DNA of 64,000 nt from Oopsacas minuta (lineage: Eukaryota; Porifera; Hexactinellida; Lyssacinosida; Leucopsacidae). Position numbers and translations under genes: made by a program. Below the pieces are notes generated by a model. It was not told where the DNA came from and ran no database searches. It saw only the letters and a program-made list of their open reading frames with translations. This document shows positions 1 through 11,020 of the stretch, piece after piece (the first letter of the stretch is position 1; every line of letters begins with the position of its first letter). Location: contig JAKMXF010000337.1 in assembly GCA_024704765.1 (NCBI GenBank), positions 124,001-188,000 of the forward strand, written 5' to 3'.

Positions 1-2069
1 CTTTGTCAATCACATCCAGTACATCAATCAAAGTATTTAGCTGAGATTCATCTTTCCGAGCAATAACCCAACGGAAACTTCTATTTCACAATCTTTGATA
101 TCTATTGCATACAGTTCAGATAGTGTATTCAATCCCTGTTTGTTAAGAAAGTTTTGAGACCTTGGTAAGCAGCAATCAGCAGCCTTCATGATGCCTGATT
201 GATCTGTACCAAAACGGGCATCCAATTCTGCTAAGATCTCGCGGACATTTTGGCGTAACAATATTTCAAGCTCTTCAAAGTTGGATGCGTTTGTGTGTCC
301 AACAGAGCTATTTAGATATCCTTCTCTAAACCTTTCTGGAAGACGCGTTGCCTGATTGTGTCTCTTACATCAAAATTTTCGATTTCATATTTACCGGACA
401 AATCTTTGGCATATTCGACAACCTTGTCAAAATCGAAATTGATCAAACTTTCCCTCAGATCGGCAAGTAATATCAAACAAGAAACAGTTGCTGTCGACTT
501 CTGAAAAGCTTTAGTGCAAAAATCAGAGTAATCATACAGCCTACCAAAGTAAACTAAGATGGTCATAAATTTCTTTGTTTGTAGACTACCTAGTAAAGAT
601 TTAGCTGCTAAACTTGTGTCTGCATCATTATCATTTCCAAATATGCTTAAAGTATCAAGTATGCAATCAAACCGACGCAGAAACCTTTCCACCTCCAAAG
701 AACGGGAAGACCAACGAGTACTACATGAACGTGTAAGTTCAAGAGCTTGGACGTTGGGATAGCGCTCATCCTGGACGTCTATGAAAACTGCATGTCGCTT
801 TGTTCCATTCATGAACGAATACGTCAAATCCAATATATCAAAGAAAGATTTCATCAGAGGATGTCGTTCAGCAGTTGCAGCTAATACTAAGTTAAGCCTA
901 TGTGAAGCACAATGAACATATGTGGCATTGCGATAACCTGCCCCTTTCATGCGGGCTTGGACACCACCGTGTATTCCTGACATAACACTAGCCCCGTCGT
1001 AACCCTGCCCTACACATTTCAGAGGATCGAGCTCAAAAGGCTTAAGTAGCTCTATCAGTTTTTCAGAGATGGTGCCCGCATCCATGTCCTTCAATTCAAT
1101 AAAGCCAATAGCTCTTTCTCGGACATTACCTTTATGGATATATCGCAAAGAAGCACCTAACAACTCCTTCTTAGATGCATCTTTTACTTCGTCAGCTAGA
1201 ATAGCATAACAAGACGCGATTTCTACTTCACTTTTAACATAGTCTAGAAGCACTGAAGCGAGTGATGTAAGCAAATCATTTTGAATATCTGGACTTAGCA
1301 TTTTTGCATTTCCTGGAAGACTTTCTATCCTCTTGGTCACATTGCTATCATATTTTCCTAAAAGTTCTAATATTTCAAGAAAGTTCCCTTTATTAAGCGA
1401 CTGATCTGATTCATCATCTCCTCGAAGAGGAATATCTTGTTTGGCACAAAAAGTAATAATGTCAAGAACAGTCATTAAATGTTTCCGATTGTCATCTATG
1501 AATTTCTCATTTCGAAAATTGGGATCCAGTTGCTTATCTACCGACCCTATTATTTGATGAATTGCCCAGACTTTCTGTGTTTCAACAGCTGCCATATGAC
1601 ACACAGAACTATCGTGCTTCCTGCACTTGTCGCCAAGTTTCCTCCAGTCACAAAGTCCTTTTGTTGAAAACGTTGCTTCAGCTGTTGATCCTCCAAAAAG
1701 CCGACACGGTTGGCAAAATATAGCATCGAGTTCTTTGCTATACTCTATCCAGGAGAATTGGGCATACCAATGAGTACTAAAATGTCTACCGGCCTCATTT
1801 TTTGGGAAGATAATAGAAGGCTGCCTCGGTTTCTCACCATTTTTGGACAAATCATTTACAGTCACAATTGGTGATTGTATATGAGTCGTGTTTAAACTTG
1901 GAGTTGAAATTGTTGTACAAGAATCGGAAGTTAAAGGGGTCGAAACTTGAAGACTCGTAACAACAGGCTCTACCTCCTCATAATTTGAAGAGACGACATG
2001 ATCTTCGATTTCTATTCGATTTCTTTTAAAATATGCCTGAACTTTGCTTTGTTGTAGTCTTTTAGTCAT
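1..2069 (-). pseudogene. hAT transposase (ZMYM1/TTF zinc-finger type), frameshifted and 3'-incomplete
   Basis: The ORF starting at 2069 runs 585 aa. It has a TTF-type zinc-finger block (residues about 95-160, HWYAQFSWIEYSKEL followed by CQPCRLF), then the RNase H-like region: LADEVKD for the first acidic residue, GQGYDGASVMSG for the second, a C-x-x-H motif in HCASHRLNLV, and TRWSSR. It stops at 312. The product continues in another frame (FEELEILLRQN...ELDARFG) down to 37, and again in a third frame to the window edge. There are therefore at least two frameshifts, and the C-terminal hATC dimerisation segment is outside the window. It would act as a cut-and-paste transposase. The family call is firm; activity is unlikely. 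Confidence 0.85.
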
Positions 2070-2460
2070 CGAGAATTGTTAGAGATACGAGTCACTGAAC
2101 TGATTGAAGAACAGAAAATGTGAAAGATTTGATGATATAGAATGACTTTATAACTTATAGAGAATATCTGAAATTGGCTTCACTCATGTGCAAATTTCAA
2201 AACAAGCTTTGAAAACTGAAACCCTAAGAGCATCACCAATGCTTCAATTACTTCAATGGACAGTCTAACTTCTGACAACAATTACTAGCGGTCGTGGTAA
2301 TTCAATTAAAATTATAGTAGAAATTCAGTGCCTGTCAAAATAGAACAAGTTTACTATCAATGAGCGTTACTTCCTGTCTAGTATTAAAACCATCATCGCA
2401 ACGCGAGTTATTAATTTCATAGTTTTGACGATGCAGTTGAAGTACATAGACTATTAATTA

Positions 2461-2601
2461 CAGTGGAGTTCGCTTATTAGCAACTCGGATTTTGCAGAGA
2501 TTTGGTTGCTAATAGGGCAACGAAATTAACATTATAATCCCGTTTGGGACCCGAAAGCTGGTTGCTAATAGAGCAATATTACTGATAAGCTAACTACATT
2601 G
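2461..2601. mobile_element. 141-bp pogo/Tigger-like MITE
   Basis: TA precedes CAGTGGAGTTCGCTTATTAG at the left. The right end, read in reverse, is similar (CAATGTAGTTAGCTTATCA) and is followed by TA. The interior repeats 'ggttgctaatag' twice. It has no coding capacity and sits inside the 5' untranslated part of the hAT element. The TIRs match at roughly 16 of 21 positions, so this is an old copy. Confidence 0.55.
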
Positions 2602-2687
2602 TATATAAAAACGAAAACTTCCAAATTTATCTGGGGGGCGAGAAAAACTTTTGGGGGGGCGACCGCCCCCCCGTAGCTACGTGCCTG

Positions 2688-2815
2688 TTGTGTAGTCGAT
2701 ATTCATAGCTGCAAACTAGTAATTTGCATAGAATAGCATATCTTTTCAAGAATTTCAAAAAATGTTTTCGATTTACACTTTTTGAATTTGTTAATTATTA
2801 ATAAACATTAGATAA
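2688..2815 (+). repeat. Fragment of the 913-bp Tc1-like foldback MITE, cut by the hAT insertion
   Basis: From 'tgtagtcgatattc' to 'aaacattagataa' this matches the left arm of the MITE at 39488-40400, starting about 70 bases inside its left end. The missing outer part should lie on the other side of the hAT element, before the window. Similarity ends near 2815. Confidence 0.75.
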
Positions 2816-3242
2816 CACTGGGCAACGTCTTTTCAAATTACAATTTCTTCTTCGATGTGTTCAAACTATCCTTAACCAATTTTTTATGCTGATTTCAAAC
2901 ATAGCATTCATTTGTTATCTACACGTCCAGATTTTCCGAAAATCAATTTTTCAAATTTTTTGACTTCAAGGAATATATTTATTTAAAAAATGTAACGTAA
3001 TGTTTTCAAACCCAAAGAACAATCTAAAAGTTTATTATTCGAACCCATATAACAATAATACGAGTTCCCATTAATCGTTAATGAATTTTTTACTCTGTGA
3101 ATTTCGTAAGGTCCGTATTTTTTGATCAAGATCACGATTTCCAAGACCCGTGATACATATAAGTATATCATGCCCCTGATATATCAATCTGGTATGAAGT
3201 ATAAAATATCTATGATTGAATTTATGATTGTGATCAGAAGTT
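2816..3242. other. Non-coding AT-rich stretch
   Basis: No ORF with family features, no RNA gene and no clear repeat. It may hold the 3' end of the adjacent family B element, but no inverted terminus was recognised. Confidence 0.4.
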
Positions 3243-4745
3243 TTAAACAACAACATTATTACTATTTGACTTGGAAATTGTAAGCAATAAATTATTAATC
3301 CCTAACAGCTTTAACATGGAACATATGGAATGAAACGCCGTTTTCTTGACATTCGATCGTGAGCTGTATCGCAGCCCCTTTTCAAACACCAACAATAGTT
3401 TCTCATCATACATGTATTTCATTTGCCTTGGTATCTTTCTCCATTTCACAAAAGTCCTGATAAACCGCTGACGTTGTTCCTCACTTAGGCACCGAGATTT
3501 TCAGGAAAATAATTTAAATGCGAATGTAGAAAGTGAATCTTTATGCTCGTTCTACTGCCAAGAGATTCATAGTTAGCAAGCATTGTTTGAACGTTCTTGG
3601 TAGTTTTCCGCTTTCTTATTTCCCAAAATTTTTCTACGACATTCTTGAAAGATGTCCAGGCATTTCTTTCTTCTGAATTCTGCACTGCCACAAACTGAGG
3701 ATCTCGGAATAATTGACGTATTTGTGGTCCCACAAAAATACCTGCTTTTAACTTGGCCTCACTTATAGCTGGAAATTTGATAGAAAGATACCTAAATGCA
3801 TCACCTTCCCTATTTAGGGCTTTTACTAAATTCTTCATTAGACCAAATTTGATATGGAGCGGGGGTAATATGACCATCGGGGGATCGACAAGAGGAATAG
3901 ATCACACATTTTCCCTTCCTGGGATATATTCAGTTCTAGTTGGCCATTCTTTGTATAACCACCTTGCTGACCAAGTAGGAGAGTAATAACTTTTAGATCA
4001 CCACAAATTTGCCACTTATGCTCTTTATACTTGAGCATATCAATGAGTAACTTCATGGTTTCATAATTTTCTCAAAGGGTAACTGAATGCGCGATTGGGA
4101 TTGACGACACAGTGTTTCCGTTGTAAAGGAGGACCGCTTTGAGGCTCCTTTTAGAAGAATCAATGAAAAGTCTCCAATCATTGGGATCATAGTTCATTCC
4201 CATGGATAAATCAACTCTTGAATATTATTGTAATAAAACAATTCATTGTCCATTGAAAAGAAAGGCTCAAATTCCTGCTCTCTATTCCTATACCAGTAAA
4301 ACGTAGTTCTTGCTTCTAGAAGGTTTCTTTCTTTAAGTCTCGAACCTAAAAGCAGAGCTGATTCCTTCGACAGGTCAAGATCCCTGACTAAATCATTCAA
4401 ATCCTCCTGTGAAAATAGCTTTGGGGCATCACTTGGCACCTCAAAAGATGTATCAAACTGATCTTCAGGTTCAGTATCAACACATTCCTGAACTTTAGAT
4501 GCGACAAGAGGTTTAGGCACAGGAATTCCCAAGCCATGTGCTACAGAGCGCAAAGCTGAAGGCAAATTTGGGTATGTTATCCTAGATATAGTCATTTTAG
4601 AATGCCCTTGAACTTTTACAGAATAAAGGTAGCAGTCATCTGAATGGTTTCTTTGTTCCCTCCAGACCATTGGGATACCAATGACATAGAATATAAATTT
4701 CCCTTTGACCATTTGACTAAGTTATTACAACATATGCGACAAGCA
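3243..4745 (-). pseudogene. Family B transposon protein, copy 1, main part (arthropod-widespread, uncharacterised)
   Basis: Reading leftwards from 4745 the gene gives the Cys/His remnant ACRICCNNLVKW, then PMVWRE (near 4670), YPNLPSALR, and a run of 'dlndLVRDLDLSKE' type. Next come DPNDWRLFIDSSKRSLKAVL (about 4190-4135), ICGDLKVITLLLGQQGGYTK (4010-3960), ILPPLHIKFGLMKNLVKAL (3870-3815), FLHSHLNYFPENLGA (near 3500) and finally SEEQRQRF and SRKRRF-like remnants. I recognise this as a family repeated in arthropod genomes and lacking an assigned function. The IDSSK and GDLK aspartates suggest an RNase H-like nuclease, which is inference. Frameshifts occur near 4725, 4195, 4060, 3870 and 3485. Confidence 0.7.
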
Positions 4746-4771
4746 CACAGTGGGCTTTATGCTGGAAATAG
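4746..4771 (+). repeat. Transib copy 1, 5' terminus: heptamer, 10-bp spacer, 9-mer
   Basis: Heptamer CACAGTG (4746-4752), spacer 4753-4762, then TGGAAATAG (4763-4771). The same 9-mer recurs at the other end at a longer spacing. Confidence 0.8.
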
Positions 4772-5319
4772 CATGAAATTTTTACCCCCTCAGAATTGTA
4801 TTTCCTTATTATCATTGAATTCACAATCGTTTCAAACCTAGAAATTAGTAATTTTATTCTGATTCAATAAGTAAATTGGTGGTTATGGTGATGAATATTT
4901 GCGGCTTCTTGTAATTGGAATTTCTGTTGTGTAGTATATCAAACCGATCAAGTTTCATAGTTATATTTTTAGCACTTGTAACTAAGAAGAAAGAATTCTT
5001 TACAATAATGAAACATTTATATTTCAAGTATCTAACTTACATCTTGAAATGTCGTTTGGTTTCTAACTTTCTATTCTAAAACTAGATAAAATGCGATGAC
5101 TATTTAGGACACTTTTTTTCGACGTCCACAGGATATTTTATGCTGAAACTTGTTGTGGCGTTTCATTGCGTGAACTCTCACTGGTCTTAAAATGTAAGTT
5201 ATAATAATACATTCAAAAAATATAATAGTTTAGACCCGCCGGAGGGCGCCCAAAGTATCAAACATTCATTTGAATGGGTGTAACTTTAATGTAAAATTTC
5301 CCTATGAAATACTAGCATT

Positions 5320-7329
5320 ATGAATAACAAGGAAGCTTTTGACTTTCTATCCTCACGTAAATCTGTCAGATATGCAACAATCGTATTTATGGATAGTCAG
5401 CAACTTGATGATAAATATTATAGTTGTATCCGATACAAATTCGTTGAGTTGAAGGGTGATAGAGAGATATTTCGTAAAAGAAACGACCTAAATACATGGG
5501 ATGATATGATATTCTTTGACAATTCAACATTGGCAGAGAAGAGGCGGTTATCGTCTGAAGGGGATATTTGTACTCCTAATCATGTTCATGCAAAGGCTAT
5601 CAGGAAACCACTCCTAGAATTAACGATTAAAGGACAAAGGGTACGTCTGGAACCTCTTTTAGCCCTGATTAAAAGCTTAGCAGCTAGTGAGAACGTGGAT
5701 AGCAAAACGATGGCAGCCATGGCTCTACAATTTGTCTCGTCTTCTTCAGGAGATTACTTCACCAGTTCCTTCTGTCTGGAAATAGTCAACAAAGGCACAT
5801 TTCAAGGCAATATAAAGACACACATCTCAATTGCTAAGTCTACGTTCCTCCTAGGGCAATTGGAAATAGGTAAGCGAAAGTACATTGAATTGAGGAGACT
5901 TTGTAAGTCAGACAATGCACTATTCCCTAAGTATGAGCTAATTTCCCAGTATCGAGCAGATATTACTCTGGATAAGGAATTCATTTTTATCCGCAATGTG
6001 TCTGATGCGCCTATGGGAGCAGGGATATCTTACATTTCTATCATCAAACAGACAATTTCCCGCCTACTCGAATCATTTCCCACAGATTCTGAATTTGAAT
6101 TCCTGTTGACATTTTCTGCAACAGATGGCTTGGATGGATCTGGACCCCATCAAGTTTATAATCAGATTCAAGAGTCAACAGATATTGGTTCCAAAAATTT
6201 CATTCTCTTTGCTTTCAAACCTCTCGCTATTCACGACAGCGCAAACAAACTTATTTGGGAAAACGAAAGGCCCAACACACAATTTCAGATTCGCCCAGTC
6301 ACTTTACTAGCTGCCAAAGAAAATAGCGAAAATGTATGTCATCTAATGGATACTTATATCAATCCTTACGTAGCATACATGGAAGAAAATGGGATACCAC
6401 TCTCGCAAGGACTTGTGAGGATAAAATTGCTCAAGACCATGTTCGATGGGCAAATGGCAGGAATTCTATCTGGAGCCGGTGGTGCTCACTGCCAACTCTG
6501 TACTGCGACTTTCAAACAACTGCATGATGTCGAACTTATACGAGATGCTTTTCCTATTAATCGTTCAATAACATCGGCTAAAGAACTGTTTCAAAGTGTG
6601 AATGAAGTAGAATTTCTATCTCTAAGTTCCAATGACCGTCTTGGATTGACTCACCAACCTATTTCCGACATCGATATAATTTGCTCTTCTCCATTACATT
6701 AATATTTGTGCATCTTCAGATGGATGACCCTCGTTTATCATCTGCAATCAGGTGCAAGGAAGTGGTCACCATCATCCTTAGGCATAAAAAACTCAATGAA
6801 GTTTGTTTCAGGCTTATTGATGGAAAAGACTGGTATGAAGATTGATCAACCCAGCAGTGATGGTGGCACTACATCAACTGGCAATGTTGCTCGAAATTGT
6901 TTCTTGGACAACTAATTTCTTTACTGGGTTTGTTCCTTGATACCAACAGAATACCATGAAAATATAAAGGTCATCCACACTAACCTTTCAGTATGTTTGC
7001 GTATTTACAACAGCGACCGAGAGATAAACACTGAAAGACTGGATATTCTTTGTAAGGACACATACGAATACATTGTAATCAGGTTCCCTTGGGCAAACAT
7101 CAGTCCAACCTTGCATAAATTACTAGCCCATTCTTCAGAACTCATTAGAACTTACAACAATAGCCATGGACTTAAAGTCTTCTCTGAAGAAGCAGTTGAA
7201 GTTTCAAACAAACTCGTTCGAAGGTATCGCGAACACCTTGCCAGAAAAATGTCGTTTTCTCTGAATACTCGAGATATCTTTATACGACTGATGTGTAATA
7301 GTGATCCTGCCCTCAATGTGTATAGATAA
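5320..7329 (+). pseudogene. Transib/RAG1-superfamily DDE transposase, copy 1
   Basis: The first frame (5320-6702, 460 aa) holds TDGLDGSGPHQVYNQ with the first catalytic aspartate, MFDGQMAGILSGAGGAHCQLC with the second aspartate and a C-x-x-C pair, and FPINRSITSAKELF. After a frameshift near 6700 it continues with KTGMKIDQPSSDGGTTSTGN (to 6915). After another near 6920 it gives FPWANISPTLHKLLAHSSE and the catalytic-glutamate block FSEEAVEVSNKLVRRYREHL, ending in DIFIRLMCNSDPALN. These blocks align with Transib transposases (DGxS...YxQ, DQPxxGxxSTxDGN, SEEAQEARNK) and with the RAG1 block around its catalytic glutamate (SEGNESGNK). The C-terminal Cys/His tail of copy 2 is lost to the stop at 7329. 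Confidence 0.85.
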
Positions 7330-7679
7330 TTTACAAAAGCAAACAAGAAAACCCACTCTTCTGAACCTCCAGACCAAAAAATTCTTTTCTCACAATTAAC
7401 TTGCTAATAAATAATGATTTAAATAGATGGAAGCACAAGATACTATTAAAATGTGGGTATGTTAAATGTGTGTCTATGATCCAAAATAAGCTTTCTATCG
7501 GGTCTACTAACTGAATTTTAAGCTCAAAAACTATAATTTATGATAATATGAAAGGTGTCAATGACGTCATAACTTTTTAATGAGATGACCTAGATTTTCT
7601 TTTTATGCAGAAATCGTTTCTCAGGGGTAATTTCCTATTGGCTAATAATGCATTATATATCTCTATCTTGCATGGTTTC

Positions 7680-7715
7680 CTATTTCCATTTCACCCGCCA
7701 AAAATGCCCACTGTG
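7680..7715 (-). repeat. Transib copy 1, 3' terminus: heptamer, 20-bp spacer, 9-mer
   Basis: Read inward from 7715: heptamer CACAGTG (7715-7709), 20-bp spacer (7708-7689), then TGGAAATAG (7688-7680). The 9-mer is identical to that of the 5' end, where the spacer is 10 bp. Confidence 0.8.
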
Positions 7716-7870
7716 AAGCATAGTGAGGGCCCCATGGTTTGTCATGGTCTCCGACTTTACAACCGAAATAGAGATAGTATTGTTCCACAATTAACGGGGT
7801 CATTTTCTTGAACATACTATCCAACATGTAGATACCACAAATATAACAAAAACAGTCATGATCATTTCAC
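7716..7870 (-). pseudogene. Family B copy 1, N-terminal zinc-finger piece separated by a Transib insertion
   Basis: The minus strand encodes DCFCYICGIYMLDSMF, then YYLYFGCKVGDHDKPWGPHY. This is the N-terminal cysteine finger of the same family (compare FCYICGSYTMREQRN in copy 2 near 29240). It ends exactly at the Transib target duplication. Joined in frame to position 4745, with one AAGCA removed, it continues as ACRICCNN, completing a C-x-x-C...C-x-x-C-like finger. The start codon region beyond 7870 is decayed. Confidence 0.75.
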
Positions 7871-8189
7871 ATTTGTGATGCATTGACTGTAGAAATAATA
7901 AAGAAGAAAAATATCGAAAATGTACATGAATGTAGATTAATATATTAAGTTAGTTAGAGTTAGTGCCGACCTATGAGGTTACATTCCATATAGTATATTA
8001 GTTAAAGGTATTATAAAAGTCTTGTGAAAGAAGACTCAAAGTACTAAAAATAGTTTCCAAGAAATAATAATTATGGTAAATTTAGCACCAAATTTCCATG
8101 GAAATGCAATAAATCAAAATTATTGAAAACGAAAAATCCTGAAGCATAGGTTAAAAACCGATGACAAATTAAGAATTATCGTAGTTGAC
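7871..8189. other. Non-coding, no recognised element
   Basis: AT-rich DNA between the family B N-terminus and a truncated MITE. It may contain the 5' terminus of the family B element ('gtactaaaaatagttt' near 8040 weakly resembles that element's end), but this is not reliable. Confidence 0.3.
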
Positions 8190-8894
8190 AAGTGTAATTA
8201 TTGATAGTCAAAATATGTGATAATTCAAAACCTATTAAGAATGTATAATTTCTGACTTGGTATTTGAATTCTACGTAGGAGAGTTACCCCGGATTAAAAT
8301 TTTCAATGGAATTGGACAATTTTTGCCAAAGTTATAGAAGAATTTCAATTTGTGCCATTTGTGCCACCTTTTTCCCAAAGTGGCACAGGTAGCAGGAAAA
8401 GCGCACTACAAGGAACTCAACTAGGGTTAGGAGGAATAAGTCAAAGTAATAATTTCGAATGATATGACTACGTAACCCTTGAATTCCAAATTAACCTCTT
8501 GGTAGCGGCCACTTGTGCCACCTTGGGCAAAAGGTGGCACAAATTGAAATTCTTCTATAACTTTGGCAAAATAGTTCAATCCTATTGAAATCTTAATCCG
8601 GGGTAACTCGCCTACGTAGAATTAAAATTTCAAGTCAGAAATTATAGATTCATAATAGATTTTGAATTACCACATATTTTGACTATCATAATTATCTAAT
8701 GATAATGAATAGTTAACACCTCCAAAAAGGGTAAATCGAGAATATTTTTTGAAATTCTTGAAAAACATATGTCATTCTATGCAAATTACTAGATTACAGC
8801 TACGAATATAGACTACACAATATATAGGAGCGGGAAAGAGTATACAATTAAAGACAATTTATTTGTGTGGTCGAATACTTTTGTCCCTTGACTG
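8190..8894 (+). mobile_element. Tc1-like foldback MITE, left-truncated copy
   Basis: The right end, read inward, gives CAGTCAAGGGACAAAAGTAT and is followed by TA (8895). The body matches the full copy at 39488-40400, including the paired 'ttgtgccacctt' and 'aaggtggcacaaa' blocks around the loop. About the first 190 bases of the left arm are missing. No protein is encoded. Confidence 0.8.
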
Positions 8895-9358
8895 TATATA
8901 TGAGTACATATAGATTAATTTCGTTTTAATCATTTAGATTTTCCAATCGGTCTTAACATAAAAATCTTGATGTAATCGCCACAAAGACTGACACTAAAGG
9001 CTGCATCACATGAACTAAGAAAACTATATAATTATTGACAAATAATTATACTAAATGAGAAAGCTTGAAGCCAAAACCAGGCTGTATCTAGACGTTTGCG
9101 GCGCGCCTAGAGGTACAGAAGTGACTTTTCCCCACTCGAGCGAAGTCGTAGATGGGGACCACTTCTTTTGCGAACTACAAAACGGCGAAAGCTAACAAAG
9201 AGTGGAATTACCTATGCCGCGATAAAGATCAACAATAGAAGTGTGTTAACTAAGCAAATCCAAGACTATTCCCAATTCACATATATAAATCGAGGAATCA
9301 AGGAAACAATTCACACGTAATTCATCAAACAAATACTGCATTTCTTATATATGTTATC
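8895..9358. other. Non-coding stretch with one GC-rich hairpin
   Basis: Mostly AT-rich. Positions 9095-9185 are unusually GC-rich (contains GGCGCGCC). They can form a stem between 'agaagtgacttttcccca' near 9118 and 'tggggaccacttct' near 9155. This could be a terminus of the MULE relic that follows; origin unknown. Confidence 0.4.
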
Positions 9359-10660
9359 ATGATTTTAACCTTGAAAAATCATCCAACAATAAGTTTTGAA
9401 GGTTATTCATACAGAATTGACAGACATAATGCGAGCAATGCTATAAAGCGATGGCGATGTGGTATCCGAGATCGCAATGGGAGTGCATATACAATTGTCA
9501 ATCAAGGTAATGCAGACTATGTCAACCTTTCCATTTGTCATATAGATCATTGTATTCGGATCCAGAGTAGAGGTTTGTTGAAGAAGTTATTTCTGTGTTC
9601 AATGTAAAAGTGCGAACTCAAGTACTCCTATCACCTTATAATGAATCTTCTGTGCTCTCCCACAGAATAATAATGGTGCATCAAGATTTCCTTTGTTCAA
9701 TCAAATTGACTCTTCCTTGTATCGTGAAAGGCTTAGCCGTTTTCCTGAACTTCCGATGTCGCGAGATGAACTAATTATGCCAAATCAACTAAGTAAAACT
9801 ATTGCAGGCTGTGATTTACACGTTTTCTTCCATAATTCAGCTGTTCACAAAAACTTTGTTTGACTGGAAATTGATGGAACTGCTGTGTATTTAACAATAT
9901 ACTAGTGAAAATGTTCTGATATTTGAAATTGAGTGACAATACTTTGTATAGTCAATAATAATATAGTGATTTTAGTACAGAAGAAAATATTCGTAGGCTT
10001 TCTACCTCCTTCTCATTGGTGTGTTGATGGTATATTCAAGAGTGTACCTAATATTCATGGCTTTGAGGGCGACAAGCTCATTCCTTTGGTCTATTGTTTA
10101 CTATCTTCTAAAACACGAGCAATATATTCTCAAGTTTTCAGTACCTTAAAGATAAAGCTGACAGTCTATCTGTAATTTTGATGCCTACATTATTTACCTG
10201 TGACTTTGAAAGTAGCTTCATATCAAGTGTCAGGACAGAGTTCCCTACTACTCATATTCGCGGGTGTTACTTCCATTATGGCCAGGCAATATATAGGCGT
10301 GCACAACTATTAGGATTATCAACGATCCATATACATTCGAAGGTCATAAAATGTATATTCGAAAACTTCTTTCAATTGCATATATCCCGATTGATCTTAC
10401 CCCTCAAACCTTCGATTAGTTTAAACAGCATTGTCCTCCTGAACTGCAGAGCCTTTTGAATACTCTGAGAACTACTGGATGAACAGTGTTGATCATAATC
10501 TTTGGAATATCTATGGAGTTAAACGGAGGTCAAGTAGGAATCCTGAAGGTTGGCACTTGTGGTTAAATCGGCCTATTGGGAAAACAAATGGTAACATTTA
10601 CGAAGTCATCTCAAAATTGATAAGAGAGCAAGGGGCAACGGATGGGTGTCGATCTTGACG
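9359..10660 (+). pseudogene. FLYWCH-finger MULE (Mutator-like) transposase relic
   Basis: The N-terminal frame has the FLYWCH pattern: SFEGYSYRIDR, KRWRCGIRDRNGSAYTIV, then SICHIDHC with the final histidines. Further on are MULE blocks: CVDGIFKSVPNIHGFEGDKL (first aspartate), IPLVYCLLSSKTRAIYSQVF, TCDFESSFISSVRTEFP (second acidic region), and GCYFHYGQAIYRRAQLLGL, the conserved C-x2-H with its following helix. The C-terminal part reads ENYWMNSVDHNLWNIYGVKR and stops being recognisable near 10650. Frames change near 9610, 10170 and 10330. It is a dead transposase of a family found in insects and nematodes. No TIR was found. Confidence 0.75.
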
Positions 10661-11020
10661 GGGCCGACTGGTCAGGTTTTGGGGTATCAGACTCCTGAAA
10701 TTTTAATTATGTTTGTTAGGGTTAATTCATTCAACAAGGAAGTCATTAATTATTAATACAGTTTTCACGATTTTCTATAACACTGATTATTTTGTATTCA
10801 GAATCCTGACCCATGTTCACTACCTAGAGTTGTTCACTATTTGGAAGTTTAACTGTACTTACATTTTCTACTCGAGCCATTAATTATGTATTCTTTCATT
10901 TAGCAAGGAAGCCACTGGTCCTAGGCAAAGTAATTAGGAATATACATTCGAACTTTCAATTAATTATTACAATTTCTATCCTTCTAAATAGATAGATTCT
11001 AATGTCTAGCTTGGAACGTA
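10661..11020. other. Non-coding gap between MULE and hAT relics
   Basis: Contains 'ggggccgactggtcagg' near 10660, which loosely resembles hAT terminal repeats of the type CAGxGGCGGACTGG and may be the left end of the following hAT relic. Nothing else recognised. Confidence 0.3.

Larger units (their letters stand above)
1..2687 (-). mobile_element. hAT transposon, 5' end and most of the body; runs off the window start
   Basis: The right boundary is a GC-rich terminus. Read on the minus strand it starts CAGGCACGTAGCTACG and is followed by G-runs and C-runs (2636-2687), as expected for hAT inverted repeats beginning CAG. The next eight bases, TTGTGTAG (2688-2695), are the likely target duplication. 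The flank from 2688 is the interior of the Tc1-like MITE whose full copy lies at 39488-40400, so the hAT jumped into that repeat. The other end and the second duplication lie before base 1. Boundary seen directly; superfamily from the protein inside. Confidence 0.8.
4746..7715 (+). mobile_element. Transib/RAG1-superfamily transposon, copy 1 (2970 bp)
   Basis: Both ends read CACAGTGGGC inward, and the flanks are AAGCA (4741-4745) and AAGCA (7716-7720), a perfect 5-bp target duplication as in Transib and ProtoRAG elements. Excision with one duplication restores the interrupted family B finger, an independent proof of both boundaries. Inside is one transposase gene (5320-7329) with about 570 bp before it and 390 bp after it. 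No second gene such as a RAG2-like kelch ORF fits. The gene is frameshifted, so this copy is not autonomous. Confidence 0.93.

Noticed and set aside
5221-5260. GC-rich patch 'gacccgccggagggcgccc' upstream of the Transib copy 1 gene, considered as a nested terminus
   Set aside because: No inverted partner, no duplication; may be part of the element's leader.
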